A stretch of 12,933 nt of DNA from an uncultured Fibrobacter sp. (GCA_937891805.1 CALATK010000032.1:1-12933); one strand, 5' to 3'. Positions 1 to 8,199 are shown, counted from the first letter of the stretch. Program-made: numbers and translations. The notes: generated from the sequence alone by a model not told the origin.

Positions 1-42
1 TGAGATTGCCAACCCCTGAAACAAGTTCAGGGTCGCAATGAC
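1..42 (-). repeat. Small dispersed palindromic (REP-like) element, copy 1
   Basis: Read on the minus strand it starts GTCATTGCGA and ends GGCAATCTCA. Between these ends lies an inverted repeat with arms CCCTGAA (14-20) and TTCAGGG (26-32) around a 5-nt loop. A second copy with the same ends but a different inner hairpin lies at 12018-12050. It sits just beyond the terminator of the large minus-strand gene. Short elements with TCATTGCGA...CAATC ends are, from memory, common between genes in several bacterial phyla. Whether this copy extends left of the window is unknown. Confidence 0.55.
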
Positions 43-46
43 AACT

Positions 47-76
47 AAAAAATCCCGCATTTCTGCGGGATTTTTT
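47..76 (-). terminator. Intrinsic terminator of the giant repeat protein gene
   Basis: A perfect inverted repeat: AAAAAATCCCGCA (47-59) pairs with TGCGGGATTTTTT (64-76) around a 4-nt loop. The stem is flanked by A and T runs, so it can terminate in both directions. It starts 21 nt past the TAA of the minus-strand CDS. It may also end a plus-strand gene lying left of the window. Confidence 0.85.
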
Positions 77-97
77 ACATTCAACTAAAGTCAAGAA

Positions 98-3000
98 TTA
101 GCGCTTCTTGCCCTTCTTTTTCTTGTTGTTCTTTTTCTTGTCCTTCTTGTTGGACTTCTTGTCTTCGTCGTCCTTAGGCTCATCCTTCTTTACAGCCGGT
201 TCAGCACCACCACGCAAATCCTTCATCTTGAAAGTCACGTTGATTTCTGCCGTCTCGGGCTTGGAGTAGAGTCCACCCGGGTCCTTCACCTTGAAGGTGA
301 ATTCGTCAAGGCCAGAGAATCCCTTGTTCGGGACATAGGTGAAGGAACCGTCGCGCTCGTTCAGGTCAATCTTTCCGTTGCGGGGCTTCTGGACCAGCTG
401 GGCAGATACGGGCTTTTCGTTATCCGGGTCGGTAACGCCAGACAGGAGACCGTCAGAGGCGGAAACCTTGAGGGTTTCCCCTTCCCTAGTCACGTAGGTC
501 TGGGCGCGTGCCTTCGGCGGGTCGTTCACGGCAATCACCGTGAAGGTTGCCGTCTTGGAAGCCTTGGCACCGTCGGGGTCAACAACGGCGAAGGTGATGC
601 GTTCCGGCTTGCCGGACCAGTCTTCGTGAGGCTGAGAAACGGTAACGGTCTTCTTGAACTTGTCGTACTTCACGTCAAGATACTTGTTGCCGGTGAAGGT
701 CCACTTCAGTTCGTCGAAGCGGTGATCCGGGTCACGGGCGTACTGGTCGAGCTTGATGGTGGCCACAACGCCCTTGTTGTCGTCTTCCTTGATAGTGAAA
801 TCAGGAATGTCGCGCATAATCGGGGCCTTGTTCACATGCTTCACCACAAACTTGGCCATGGCCTTGTCAGAGGCTCCTGCCGGGTCAGTGGCAGTAAAGA
901 TAAGGGTTTCGTCACCAGACCAATCCTGCTTCTTGGGCTTGATCACGGCTTCGCGGCCGCCAGAAATCTTCACATCCAGGTTCTTGGCACCGGCAACCTT
1001 CCACTTAATCTCGTGGGGTTTGTTATCCGGGTCTTCCACATACTGGTCAAGCTTGATAGCCTTGAAGGGCTTGCCTTCTTCGATTTCCTGGCCAGGAATT
1101 TCCTTGACCATAGGAGCATCGTTGACGGGCTTCACGGTGAACTTCACGTTCACGGTGGCCTTTTCACCGGAGGGGTCAAAGGCGTTCACGGCCACCGTTT
1201 CGGTACCGTTCCAGTACTTGTTCGGGACTTCGACAGTAAGCACGCCCTTGTCGTCGATGTTGAAAATCAAGTCGTGCTTGACCGTAGAGGCCTTTGCCTT
1301 GCCGCCCTTGGCGGCCTTGCCTTTCTTGCCCTTACCCTTGGCAGGAGCGGCCTTGGAAGCGGGAGCGGCGTCGTCCAGAGTCCAGGTCAGTTCTTCCAGT
1401 TTGTTGTCCGGGTCGCTCACGAACTTGGAGAAGTCCACAGGAGCGAAGCTCTTCTTTTCGTCAATGACGAAGGGCTGCACGGGCTTGAGCACCGGAGGAT
1501 CGTTCACCGGAGTCACCTCGAAGGTAGCCTCGGCAGAAGCCTTGGCTCCGGCCGGGTCAGACACGGTGAACTTCAGGGTTTCCTTGCCGTTCCAGTTGGG
1601 GTTCGGCGTCACAACCATGGCGCGGGAGCCCTTCACTTCCACCTTCAGGTCCTTGTTTCCGGAAACGCTCCACTTGAGTTCGGCGGGCTTGTTGTCCGGG
1701 TCGGTTGCCACCTTGGACAGGTCAACCGGTTCGAACTTTTCGCGTTCCTTGATCTTCTGGCCAGGAATCTTGGTCACCACAGGTGCGTCGTTCACCGGAG
1801 ACACTTCGAAAAGAATCTGCTGAGATGCCTTGGCTCCTTCGGGGTCAATGACGTTCAGCGTAATCTTTTCGTTGCCGTTCCAGAACTTGTCCGGCGTGGT
1901 CACCACCAGCTGGTGCTTGGCGTTGACAGATGCCTTCAAGAAACGGGTATTGCCGATTTCGAACTTGAGCTGTTCGATCTTGTGGTCAGGATCAGACACA
2001 TACTGGGCAAGGTCGATGGGCTTGAAGGTTTCCTTTTCCTTGATGGACTGAGTGGGAATCTGCTTGATTACAGGAGCATCGTTAACAGATTCCACCTTGA
2101 AGTTCACCGTCTTGGAGGCCTCGGCACCTTCGGGGTCCTTGGCAATAAAGGTCACGTTGCGTTCGCCGTTCCAGTACTTGTTGGGAAGCTTGATGTGGGC
2201 GATTGCCTTCTTGTCCACTTCCACAACGAATTCGTCTTGCGGGGCGGCCTTTTCTTCGGCAGCGGGTTCTTCCTTGGCACCCTTGCCCTTCTTGCCCTTG
2301 GACTTCTTGGCTTTTTTCGGAGCGGGCTTGGCTGCGGCTCCGCCAACCTTTTCCACCTTAACCGTCCAGCTAAGCTGTTCAATCTTGTGGTCAGGGTCGG
2401 AGACGAACTTGGTCAGGTCGATATCCTTGAATTCACCCTTTTCCTTGATCTTCTGGCCAGGAATGTCCTTCATGACCGGAGCGTCGTTAACGGAGGTGAT
2501 TTCGAAGGTCACCGTCTGGGAGGCCGAAGCGCCGTCGGGGTCTTTCACCGTAAGGGTCATGGTTTCGGGAGCGCACCAGAAATACTTGTCCGGAGCAGAC
2601 ACCGTGAGGATACGGCTCGGGGAAATGTCGGCTTTCAGCTTCTTGTTGCCGGAAATGGTCCAGCTCAATTCGTTAGGCTTGTTGTCCGGATCCTTCACGA
2701 ATTCGTCCAGCTTGATCAACTGGAAGGATTCCTTCTCCTTGATCTTCTGGTTGGGAATCTGCTTGGCAATGACCGGAGCGTCGTTCACGCGGGTCGCCTC
2801 GAAGTCCATCTTGTGGCTGGCAGAAGCGCCTTCGGGGTCGGTAACCGTGAAGGTCAGGGTTTCCTTGCCGTGCCACTGGGCATCGGGTGTCAGGATTTCT
2901 ACAGTGTTGTCCTTCTTCTGGTTCACCTTCAGTTGCTTGTTGCCAGAAACGGTCCACTTGAGGCTGGAGGCCGGATGATCCGGGTCAGATGCCATGGTAG

Positions 3001-6000
3001 AAAGGTCGATGGGCTTGAACTTGCCACCTTCGCGGATGGTTTCACCCTTCGGGGCCTTGTCAGAAATCTTGGGCACGTCGTTGATGGACTTGACTTCGAA
3101 GGTAGCGGTCTTGCTGGCCTTTGCGCCATCGGGGTCGGTAACCGTGAAGGTGATGTTGGCAGAACCGTTCCAGAGTTTGTCGGGAATGGCGATGGTGGCG
3201 ACACGGTTGTTGTCCACCTTCACTTCAAGGCCTGCACCCTGAGGAGCGGATTCTTCCTTGGCGGCTTTACCTTTCTTCCCCTTCTTCGGAGCGGCCTTAG
3301 CACTGGCGGCCTTCACATCGAAGGACCAGGCCAGTTCAGACTTCTTGTGGTCGGGGTCATTCACCAGGTCATCCAACTTGATGGTGGCAAACTGCTTCTT
3401 TTCGTCGATGGACTGGCTCTTCAGTTCCTTTACGAACACAGGAGCGTCGTTGACGGATTCCACCGCAAACTTGACGCTACGGCTGTCAGAAGCGCCTTCG
3501 GGGTCGGTCACCGTGAACTTGACGGTTTCTTCACCGTGCCAGTTGGGGTTCGGAGTGGTAACGGTTACCTTGTGAGAACCGTCCATAGCCACCTTCAGTT
3601 CCTTGGCACCTTCAATCTTCCATTTCAGCTTGTTCTTCGGGTGATCCAGGTCTTCTACGAAGTTATCCAGCTCGATAGCCTTGAACTGACCCTTTTCCTT
3701 GATGGACTGGTCGGCAATGTCCTTCATGATCGGAGGATCGTTCACGGAATTCACCGTGAAGGCTGCGGTAGTAGAAGCCTTGGCGCCTTCGGGGTCGGTC
3801 ACCGTGAAGGTGAGCTTTTCAGAACCGTTCCACAGCGGGTTCGGGGTATTGATGGTCACCTCCCCTGCCTTGGAAACGTTCACCTTCAGGTCCTTGTTGC
3901 CAGAAACGTCAATCTTGAGCTTTTCAAACGGATGGTCGGGATCCTTCACCAGTTCAGCCAAATTGATAGAGGCAAAGGCAGCCTTTTCGGCGATGGTCTG
4001 GTCCTTGATCTTGCCGATGGTCGGGGCGTCGTTCACGGAGCTTACCGTAAAGGTTGCCGTGCAGCTGGCCTTGCCGCCTTCGGGGTCGGTGACCGTAAAG
4101 GTGATGACTTCTTCGCCATGCCAATTCTTTTCGGGAATGACAATCTTCGCCATGCGCTTGTCATCGACAGTCACGGCGAGCTGCGGGGCGTAACCCTTCG
4201 GAGAGCCCTTGCCGGGTTTCACGTCGAAGGACCAGCTGAGCTGTTCGGGCTTGTGGTCCGGATCGTTTACGATGTCGTTCAGGCTGATGATGGCAAATTC
4301 ACGCTTTTCCTGGATAGTCTGGTCCTTGATGGGCTTGGTGAACACCGGCAGGTCGTTTACAGATTCGGCAGTGAAAGTCACCACGCGGTTATCTGTAGCC
4401 CCTTCGGGGTCGGTCACCGTGAACTTAATGGATTCAGAACCGTTCCAGAACTTGGACGGAGCCTTGACGGTGGCCACATGCTTGTTGTCGATGTTGACCT
4501 TCAAGTCCTTCTGGCCGCTGAAGGTCCACTTGAGGTTGGCCTTGTCGTGGTCCTTGTCTTCTACAAAGTTGTTCAGCTCGATAGGCTTGAATTCAGCCTT
4601 TTCCTTGATGGTCTGGCTTGCGATATCCTTCATGACCGGAGGATCGTTGATGGACTTGACCGTGAATACGGCGTCGGACTTGGCAGATGCGCCCTCGGGG
4701 TCGGTCACCGTGAAGGTCACCTTTTCGGAACCGTTCCACAGCGGGTTCGGGGTCTTGATAGTCACCACGCCGGCCTTGTCGATAGAAATCTTCAAGTCCT
4801 TGTTGCCGGTAACGGCCCACTTCAGCTGGGAGAACTCGTGGTCGGCATCGCTTGCCAGTTCGGCAAGGTTGATGGCGACAAATTCGCCCTTTTCGTCAAT
4901 CATCTGGTCCGGAATCTTCTTGAGCACGGGCACGTCGTTGACGGAGCTCACCGTGAACACAGCCTTGGAGGTTGCGGTTGCACCTTCGGGGTCGGCTACC
5001 GTGAAGGTAATCTCGTCGGAGCCGTTCCAGAGCTTGTTAGGAATAATAATCTTGGCCACCATCTGGGCGTCCACTTCGACGGTGAGGCCGGATTCCTTCT
5101 TCTTGGAGCCGGGAGCGGGCTTCACGTCGGTGGTGATGGTAAGTTCGCTCATCTTGTGGTCGGCGTCCTTAATCATTTCGCCAAGCTTGATGGGCTGGAA
5201 CTGTTCCTTTTCCTTGATGGTCTGGGCAACGACCTGCTTGGTAAATTCGGGCACGTCGTTCACAGATTCTACAGTGTATGCCACGGAGCGTTCATCCGTT
5301 GCGCCTTCGGGGTCGGTCACCTTGATGGTCAAGGTTTCAGATCCGTTCCAGTGCTTGGAAGGAGGAGTAATGGTCATCACCTGCTTCGGGTCCACATTGA
5401 CCTTCAGTTCGCGGTTTCCGCTGACGGTCCACTTGAGCTTGTCGGCGGGGTGATCCAGGTCTTCGACGAACTTGCTCAGTTCGACAGGCTTGAAATCCTG
5501 CTTTTCCTTGATGGTCTGTTCCGGAATATCCTTCATGACCGGAGGATCGTTGATAGACTTGACAGTGAGCTTCATGGTAGAAGAAGCCTTGCCGCCTTCG
5601 GGGTCGGTAGCCGTGAAGGTCAGAGTTTCAGAACCGTTCCAGAGTTCGTTCGGAGTCTTGAAGGAAACTTCGCGAGTCTTGGCGTTGATGTTCACCTTGA
5701 TGTCCTTGTTGCCTGTCACTTCGAACTTGAGCTTGGACAGGTCGTGGTCGGCATCGCTGACAAATTCGTCGAGAACGATAGAAGAGAGTTCGCTCTTTTC
5801 TTCGATGGTCTGGTCAGGAATCTTCTTGAACACGGGCACGTCGTTGATGGACTTCACCGTAAACTTGGCGTCCTTCTTGATAGAAGCGCCTTCGGGGTCA
5901 GTACAAATGAACGTGATGGTTGCAGAACCGTTCCAGTACTTGTCCGGAATTTCGACGGAGGCCACGTGGTTTTCGTCGATGTTCACCTGCAGGGTTCCCG

Positions 6001-7456
6001 TTTCCGGTTCCTTGCCGTCGTGCTTCACATTTGCTTCCCAGGAGAGTTCAGAATTCTTGTGGTCAGCGTCCTTCACGAATTCGTCCAGCTTGATCTTGCC
6101 GAAGGTCTTCTTCTCTTCGATGGTCTGGCCTTCGATGTCCTTGACGAACTCGGGCTTGTCATTGACGGAGTTAACCGTAAAGGAAGCTTCGGATTCTGCA
6201 CATGCCTTTTCGGGGTCGCAGACCTTGAACTTGGCGGTTTCAGAGCCGTTCCAGTACTTGTTGGGAATGGCGATAGTCGCCTGCTTGCCGTTAACCGTTA
6301 CCTTCAGGTCCTTAGTGCCAGAAACTGTCCACTTCAGTTCCTCGAACTTGTGGTCCAGGTCCTTGACCAAAACGCTCAGGTCAATAGGCTTGAATTCCTG
6401 CTTTTCTTCTATAGTCTGTTCGGGAACGTCCTTCACGAACTCCGGAGGATCGTTGATGGACTTTACGGTGTACTTGGCAGAAGTGTTGACGGACGCACCA
6501 GCGGGGTCGGTCGCCGTCCAGGTGATGGTCTCGGCACCGTTCCACAATTCGTTGGGAGTAGAAATTGTGGCAGAGCCGGACTTGTCGATCTTCACCTTCA
6601 GGTCCTTGTTGCCAGAAGCGGACCACTTGATGGTAGAAACGTCGTTATCCACATCGGTAACGAAGTCGGTCAGGGAAATCTGCTCGAATTCGTTCTTTTC
6701 TTCGATGGTCTGGTCGGGAATCTTTTGGAGCACCGGAGCGTCGTTGATGGCCTTCACCGTAAAGGTAGCCGTCTTAGAATCGCTGGCGTATTCGCCGTCG
6801 GTAGCCGTGAACTTGATCTTGGCCGCACCGTACCAGTTGGTATCGGGAATCAAGATGGTGGCGATTCGGTTGTTGTCGATCTCCACGTTCAGGTCACCTT
6901 CAGCCTGGTCCTTGCCTGCCGGTTGGATGTCCGTTTCCCAAAGAATCTGGTTCTTCGGGTGGTCCGGATCTTCGACGAAATCATCGAGCTTGATCTTGGT
7001 GAACTGCTTACCCTCGTCGATGGTCTGGTCAGCAATGGCCTTCACTACAGGCGGGTTGTTTACGGACTCGACGGAGAAGTTCACCGTCTCGGAACCGACC
7101 GCTCCTTTGGTGTCGGTTGCCGCGAAAGTAATGTCTTCAGAACCATTCCAGTATTGGTCCGGAACCGCGATTGTGGCTACACGGTCGCCGGAAATAGTCA
7201 CCTTCAAGCTCTTGTTGCCGGATACGGCCCACTTGATCTGTGCAGGCTTGTCCATGTCGTCGGACACGTACTGGTCAAGTTTAATCGTTGCGAACTTTCC
7301 GCCTTCTTGAATAGATTCACCCGGAATCCCGTTCACGGACGGAGCGTTGTTCTCTACAGCTGCCGCATCAGCTCCGGCTTCTTGTGCAATAACCACAGAG
7401 GCAAGAATGCCCGCAGAAGCAAACAAAGCTGTAATAGGCCAATTTTTACGTTTCAT
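98..7456 (-). CDS. Giant secreted tandem Ig/cadherin-like repeat protein, 2452 aa
   Basis: Probable exported surface or adhesion protein; the ligand is unknown. Residues 1-24 or 1-31 form a Sec-type signal peptide: basic MKRK start, hydrophobic core about 8-23, possible cleavage after VIA24 or ADA31. Domain 1 (about 35-136) is followed by 21 domains (137-2314) of about 97 residues. Each has the pattern IPxQTIxEKxxF, DxDH, a W-rich strand, WNGSE, TDPEGA and a closing SVNDxP. This signature belongs to the cadherin-like/Ig-like 'tandem-95' family, and the DxDH and TDPEG sites suggest calcium binding. A divergent final domain (about 2315-2409) has GxSGLDEFTFKVKD. The last 43 residues are Lys/Asp-rich and end KKKKGKKR. 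The ATG at 7456 is preceded by GGGAGAA, 5 nt away. No enzyme domain, LPXTG motif or recognisable C-terminal sorting domain is visible. Mass is about 265 kDa, estimated from length. Family confidence is high; the role is inferred. Confidence 0.93.
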   Translation of the reverse strand: MKRKNWPITALFASAGILASVVIAQEAGADAAAVENNAPSVNGIPGESIQEGGKFATIKLDQYVSDDMDKPAQIKWAVSGNKSLKVTISGDRVATIAVPDQYWNGSEDITFAATDTKGAVGSETVNFSVESVNNPPVVKAIADQTIDEGKQFTKIKLDDFVEDPDHPKNQILWETDIQPAGKDQAEGDLNVEIDNNRIATILIPDTNWYGAAKIKFTATDGEYASDSKTATFTVKAINDAPVLQKIPDQTIEEKNEFEQISLTDFVTDVDNDVSTIKWSASGNKDLKVKIDKSGSATISTPNELWNGAETITWTATDPAGASVNTSAKYTVKSINDPPEFVKDVPEQTIEEKQEFKPIDLSVLVKDLDHKFEELKWTVSGTKDLKVTVNGKQATIAIPNKYWNGSETAKFKVCDPEKACAESEASFTVNSVNDKPEFVKDIEGQTIEEKKTFGKIKLDEFVKDADHKNSELSWEANVKHDGKEPETGTLQVNIDENHVASVEIPDKYWNGSATITFICTDPEGASIKKDAKFTVKSINDVPVFKKIPDQTIEEKSELSSIVLDEFVSDADHDLSKLKFEVTGNKDIKVNINAKTREVSFKTPNELWNGSETLTFTATDPEGGKASSTMKLTVKSINDPPVMKDIPEQTIKEKQDFKPVELSKFVEDLDHPADKLKWTVSGNRELKVNVDPKQVMTITPPSKHWNGSETLTIKVTDPEGATDERSVAYTVESVNDVPEFTKQVVAQTIKEKEQFQPIKLGEMIKDADHKMSELTITTDVKPAPGSKKKESGLTVEVDAQMVAKIIIPNKLWNGSDEITFTVADPEGATATSKAVFTVSSVNDVPVLKKIPDQMIDEKGEFVAINLAELASDADHEFSQLKWAVTGNKDLKISIDKAGVVTIKTPNPLWNGSEKVTFTVTDPEGASAKSDAVFTVKSINDPPVMKDIASQTIKEKAEFKPIELNNFVEDKDHDKANLKWTFSGQKDLKVNIDNKHVATVKAPSKFWNGSESIKFTVTDPEGATDNRVVTFTAESVNDLPVFTKPIKDQTIQEKREFAIISLNDIVNDPDHKPEQLSWSFDVKPGKGSPKGYAPQLAVTVDDKRMAKIVIPEKNWHGEEVITFTVTDPEGGKASCTATFTVSSVNDAPTIGKIKDQTIAEKAAFASINLAELVKDPDHPFEKLKIDVSGNKDLKVNVSKAGEVTINTPNPLWNGSEKLTFTVTDPEGAKASTTAAFTVNSVNDPPIMKDIADQSIKEKGQFKAIELDNFVEDLDHPKNKLKWKIEGAKELKVAMDGSHKVTVTTPNPNWHGEETVKFTVTDPEGASDSRSVKFAVESVNDAPVFVKELKSQSIDEKKQFATIKLDDLVNDPDHKKSELAWSFDVKAASAKAAPKKGKKGKAAKEESAPQGAGLEVKVDNNRVATIAIPDKLWNGSANITFTVTDPDGAKASKTATFEVKSINDVPKISDKAPKGETIREGGKFKPIDLSTMASDPDHPASSLKWTVSGNKQLKVNQKKDNTVEILTPDAQWHGKETLTFTVTDPEGASASHKMDFEATRVNDAPVIAKQIPNQKIKEKESFQLIKLDEFVKDPDNKPNELSWTISGNKKLKADISPSRILTVSAPDKYFWCAPETMTLTVKDPDGASASQTVTFEITSVNDAPVMKDIPGQKIKEKGEFKDIDLTKFVSDPDHKIEQLSWTVKVEKVGGAAAKPAPKKAKKSKGKKGKGAKEEPAAEEKAAPQDEFVVEVDKKAIAHIKLPNKYWNGERNVTFIAKDPEGAEASKTVNFKVESVNDAPVIKQIPTQSIKEKETFKPIDLAQYVSDPDHKIEQLKFEIGNTRFLKASVNAKHQLVVTTPDKFWNGNEKITLNVIDPEGAKASQQILFEVSPVNDAPVVTKIPGQKIKEREKFEPVDLSKVATDPDNKPAELKWSVSGNKDLKVEVKGSRAMVVTPNPNWNGKETLKFTVSDPAGAKASAEATFEVTPVNDPPVLKPVQPFVIDEKKSFAPVDFSKFVSDPDNKLEELTWTLDDAAPASKAAPAKGKGKKGKAAKGGKAKASTVKHDLIFNIDDKGVLTVEVPNKYWNGTETVAVNAFDPSGEKATVNVKFTVKPVNDAPMVKEIPGQEIEEGKPFKAIKLDQYVEDPDNKPHEIKWKVAGAKNLDVKISGGREAVIKPKKQDWSGDETLIFTATDPAGASDKAMAKFVVKHVNKAPIMRDIPDFTIKEDDNKGVVATIKLDQYARDPDHRFDELKWTFTGNKYLDVKYDKFKKTVTVSQPHEDWSGKPERITFAVVDPDGAKASKTATFTVIAVNDPPKARAQTYVTREGETLKVSASDGLLSGVTDPDNEKPVSAQLVQKPRNGKIDLNERDGSFTYVPNKGFSGLDEFTFKVKDPGGLYSKPETAEINVTFKMKDLRGGAEPAVKKDEPKDDEDKKSNKKDKKKNNKKKKGKKR
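515..7048 (-). repeat. Seven three-domain super-repeats in the giant protein
   Basis: Residues 137-2314 hold 21 domains that group as seven triplets. The first domain of each triplet (domains 2, 5, 8, 11, 14, 17 and 20) carries extra residues between the W strand and the VxID strand. From W (or its equivalent) to the D there are about 22, 22, 23, 24, 39, 52 and 44 residues, against 14 in the other domains. In the early and middle triplets, second domains share KKIPDQTIEEK and PNxLWNGSE, and third domains share VMKDI...TIKEK and, from domain 7 on, TDPEGA(T/S)D. The insertions lie near 6890-6945, 5985-6040, 5080-5130, 4187-4232, 3229-3328, 2219-2366 and 1270-1380, a period of about 0.9-1.0 kb. 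The likely origin is repeated duplication of a three-domain block. Confidence 0.85.
1270..1380 (-). other. Lys/Ala-rich insertion in domain 20
   Basis: This low-complexity segment in the first domain of the seventh triplet is built of AAPAKGKGKKGKAA-type words. Related segments lie in domain 17 (2219-2366, including KKAKKSKGKKGKG) and domain 14 (3229-3328, including KAAPKKGKKGKAAKEE). All occupy the same loop of the Ig-like fold. They resemble histone-H1-like or linker Lys/Ala/Pro tails and are probably disordered and strongly basic. Equivalent loops in earlier triplets are shorter and less basic (for example KPAPGSKKKESG in domain 8). Confidence 0.8.
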
Positions 7457-7531
7457 CGATGTTCTCCCATAATTCCATCTGCAGGATGTTTCCCATGAAA
7501 ATCCTGCTTTCCAATGTGATAACAGTCACCA

Positions 7532-7563
7532 AATATAAAGTTTTTTGGGCCTTTTTTTCTCAA
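7532..7563 (-). promoter_or_regulatory. Candidate promoter of the giant repeat protein gene
   Basis: On the minus strand, TTGAGA (7563-7558) precedes TTTATA (7539-7534) by 18 nt; an overlapping TATATT (7537-7532) would give a 20-nt spacer. Long A/T tracts at 7541-7588 could act as an UP-like or bent element. The implied leader is about 70 nt. Assignment is by eye only. Confidence 0.4.
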
Positions 7564-7623
7564 AAACCGCTTTTTTTTGCAAAAAAATAGCGTTTTGGGC
7601 GTTGCTCAGGGAGTGTAAAATCG

Positions 7624-7648
7624 TAACTCGTTGAGAATCAACAAGTTA
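7624..7648. promoter_or_regulatory. 25-bp dyad between divergent genes, candidate operator
   Basis: The outer arms TAACT (7624-7628) and AGTTA (7644-7648), and the inner arms GTTGA (7630-7634) and TCAAC (7638-7642), are perfectly symmetric about a GAA centre. Only the positions between outer and inner arms (C7629/A7643) break the symmetry. It lies between the two candidate divergent promoters: upstream of the -35 at 7716-7721 on the plus strand and upstream of the -35 at 7563-7558 on the minus strand. That position fits a regulator binding site better than a leader RNA structure. The regulator is unknown. Confidence 0.45.
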
Positions 7649-7656
7649 GAGTTTAC

Positions 7657-7698
7657 GCCCCTATAAATCGAATTTCAGCACATGTGTCAATAGGGGGC
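7657..7698. other. Second inverted repeat in the divergent region
   Basis: GCCCC TAT (7657-7664) pairs with ATA GGGGC (7690-7698) with one bulged G. The loop contains the palindrome CACATGTG (7679-7686). Its left arm overlaps the outer arm of a larger imperfect stem around the 25-bp dyad (GTAAA 7615-7619 with TTTAC 7652-7656, extendable to 7610/7661), so the two stems exclude each other. Both lie upstream of the likely start sites of both genes, so a DNA-level role is more likely than an RNA switch. The remainder of 7457-7788 is AT-rich with no further gene visible. Confidence 0.35.
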
Positions 7699-7715
7699 AA
7701 AAAAGGCCAAAAACA

Positions 7716-7744
7716 ATGACAAAAGAGGATTAATTTGCTAAATT
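7716..7744 (+). promoter_or_regulatory. Candidate promoter of the receiver-like gene
   Basis: ATGACA (7716-7721, 5 of 6 to TTGACA) is followed after exactly 17 nt by TAAATT (7739-7744). Transcription would start near 7751. That leaves no room for a ribosome site before the TTG at 7756 but gives a leader of about 38 nt before the ATG at 7789. This supports the downstream start codon. Confidence 0.45.
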
Positions 7745-7788
7745 CCACCTAAATTTTGGAAAAACCACCATCACAACCGGTAAGGTCT

Positions 7789-8199
7789 ATGAAATTCGTA
7801 TTTCTTTGCGATGCCAACTATCTGAAGGGCGACTACGCCAATTTCGTCAACAATTTCCCCTCCGGTCACGAACTCCTGACCATCACTTCTGACGATTTGC
7901 TGCAGTCCAAGACCATTCTTGAAGGTGCTTTCGCCCTCTTGGCCGAAAAATCCACCTGGCAGAAGAACTTCAGCCTCTTCCGCTATTTTGGGCTCCTCCC
8001 CTCCCTCGAGGTTTTGCCCACGGCCTTTGTCGCCCGCGGCCGTCGCAACGAATCCCTGAAGGGCCGTAACGCCAACCGCAATCAGGAAATTTTCTTCAAC
8101 CCTGCATCTACTTCCGAAGAGCTGCACATCCAGATCGACAAGTTCATTGCCGCTCCCCCCGCAGGCTTTTCTTACCCCAGGGGCACTGCCAAGGCATAG
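7789..8199 (+). CDS. Small receiver-like (pseudo-REC) protein, 136 aa, function unknown
   Basis: I chose the ATG at 7789 (MKFVFLCDAN...). The longer frame needs a TTG at 7756 that lies almost on the predicted transcription start, although only a weak AAGG precedes the ATG, 3 nt away. No family is certain. The first strand MKFVFLCDAN, the later strand LPTAFVARG and the closing FFNPASTSEELHIQIDKFI resemble the first strand, fourth strand and 'KPxxxxEL' end of a response-regulator receiver fold. A convincing phospho-acceptor site and the usual Lys are not clear, so it would be a pseudo-receiver. It ends in a Pro/Gly/Ala linker (AAPPAGFSYPRGTAKA). The following ORF is in the same frame after one TAG and two codons, so the two may once have been one protein. 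Confidence 0.65.
   Translation: MKFVFLCDANYLKGDYANFVNNFPSGHELLTITSDDLLQSKTILEGAFALLAEKSTWQKNFSLFRYFGLLPSLEVLPTAFVARGRRNESLKGRNANRNQEIFFNPASTSEELHIQIDKFIAAPPAGFSYPRGTAKA

Noticed and set aside
753..7310. Several further plus-strand open frames of 70-612 codons inside the giant gene
   Set aside because: They repeat the same antisense words (for example APSGSVTVKV, opposite the TDPEGA region) and are by-products of the repeat unit.
626..7498. A 2290-codon open frame on the plus strand, opposite the giant gene
   Set aside because: It is the antisense shadow of a highly repetitive gene with strong codon bias: its product has no signal, domain or good start, and it mirrors the repeats of the minus-strand protein. 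The minus-strand frame has a signal peptide, ribosome site, terminator and recognisable domains.
7610..7698. Riboswitch with mutually exclusive stems
   Set aside because: The best promoters place transcription starts outside this segment on both sides, and no known riboswitch core is recognisable; kept only as a possible operator region.
7756..7788. TTG start 11 codons upstream of the receiver-like gene
   Set aside because: It lies about 5 nt from the predicted transcription start, has no ribosome site, and adds EKPPSQPVRS, which does not fit the first strand of the domain.
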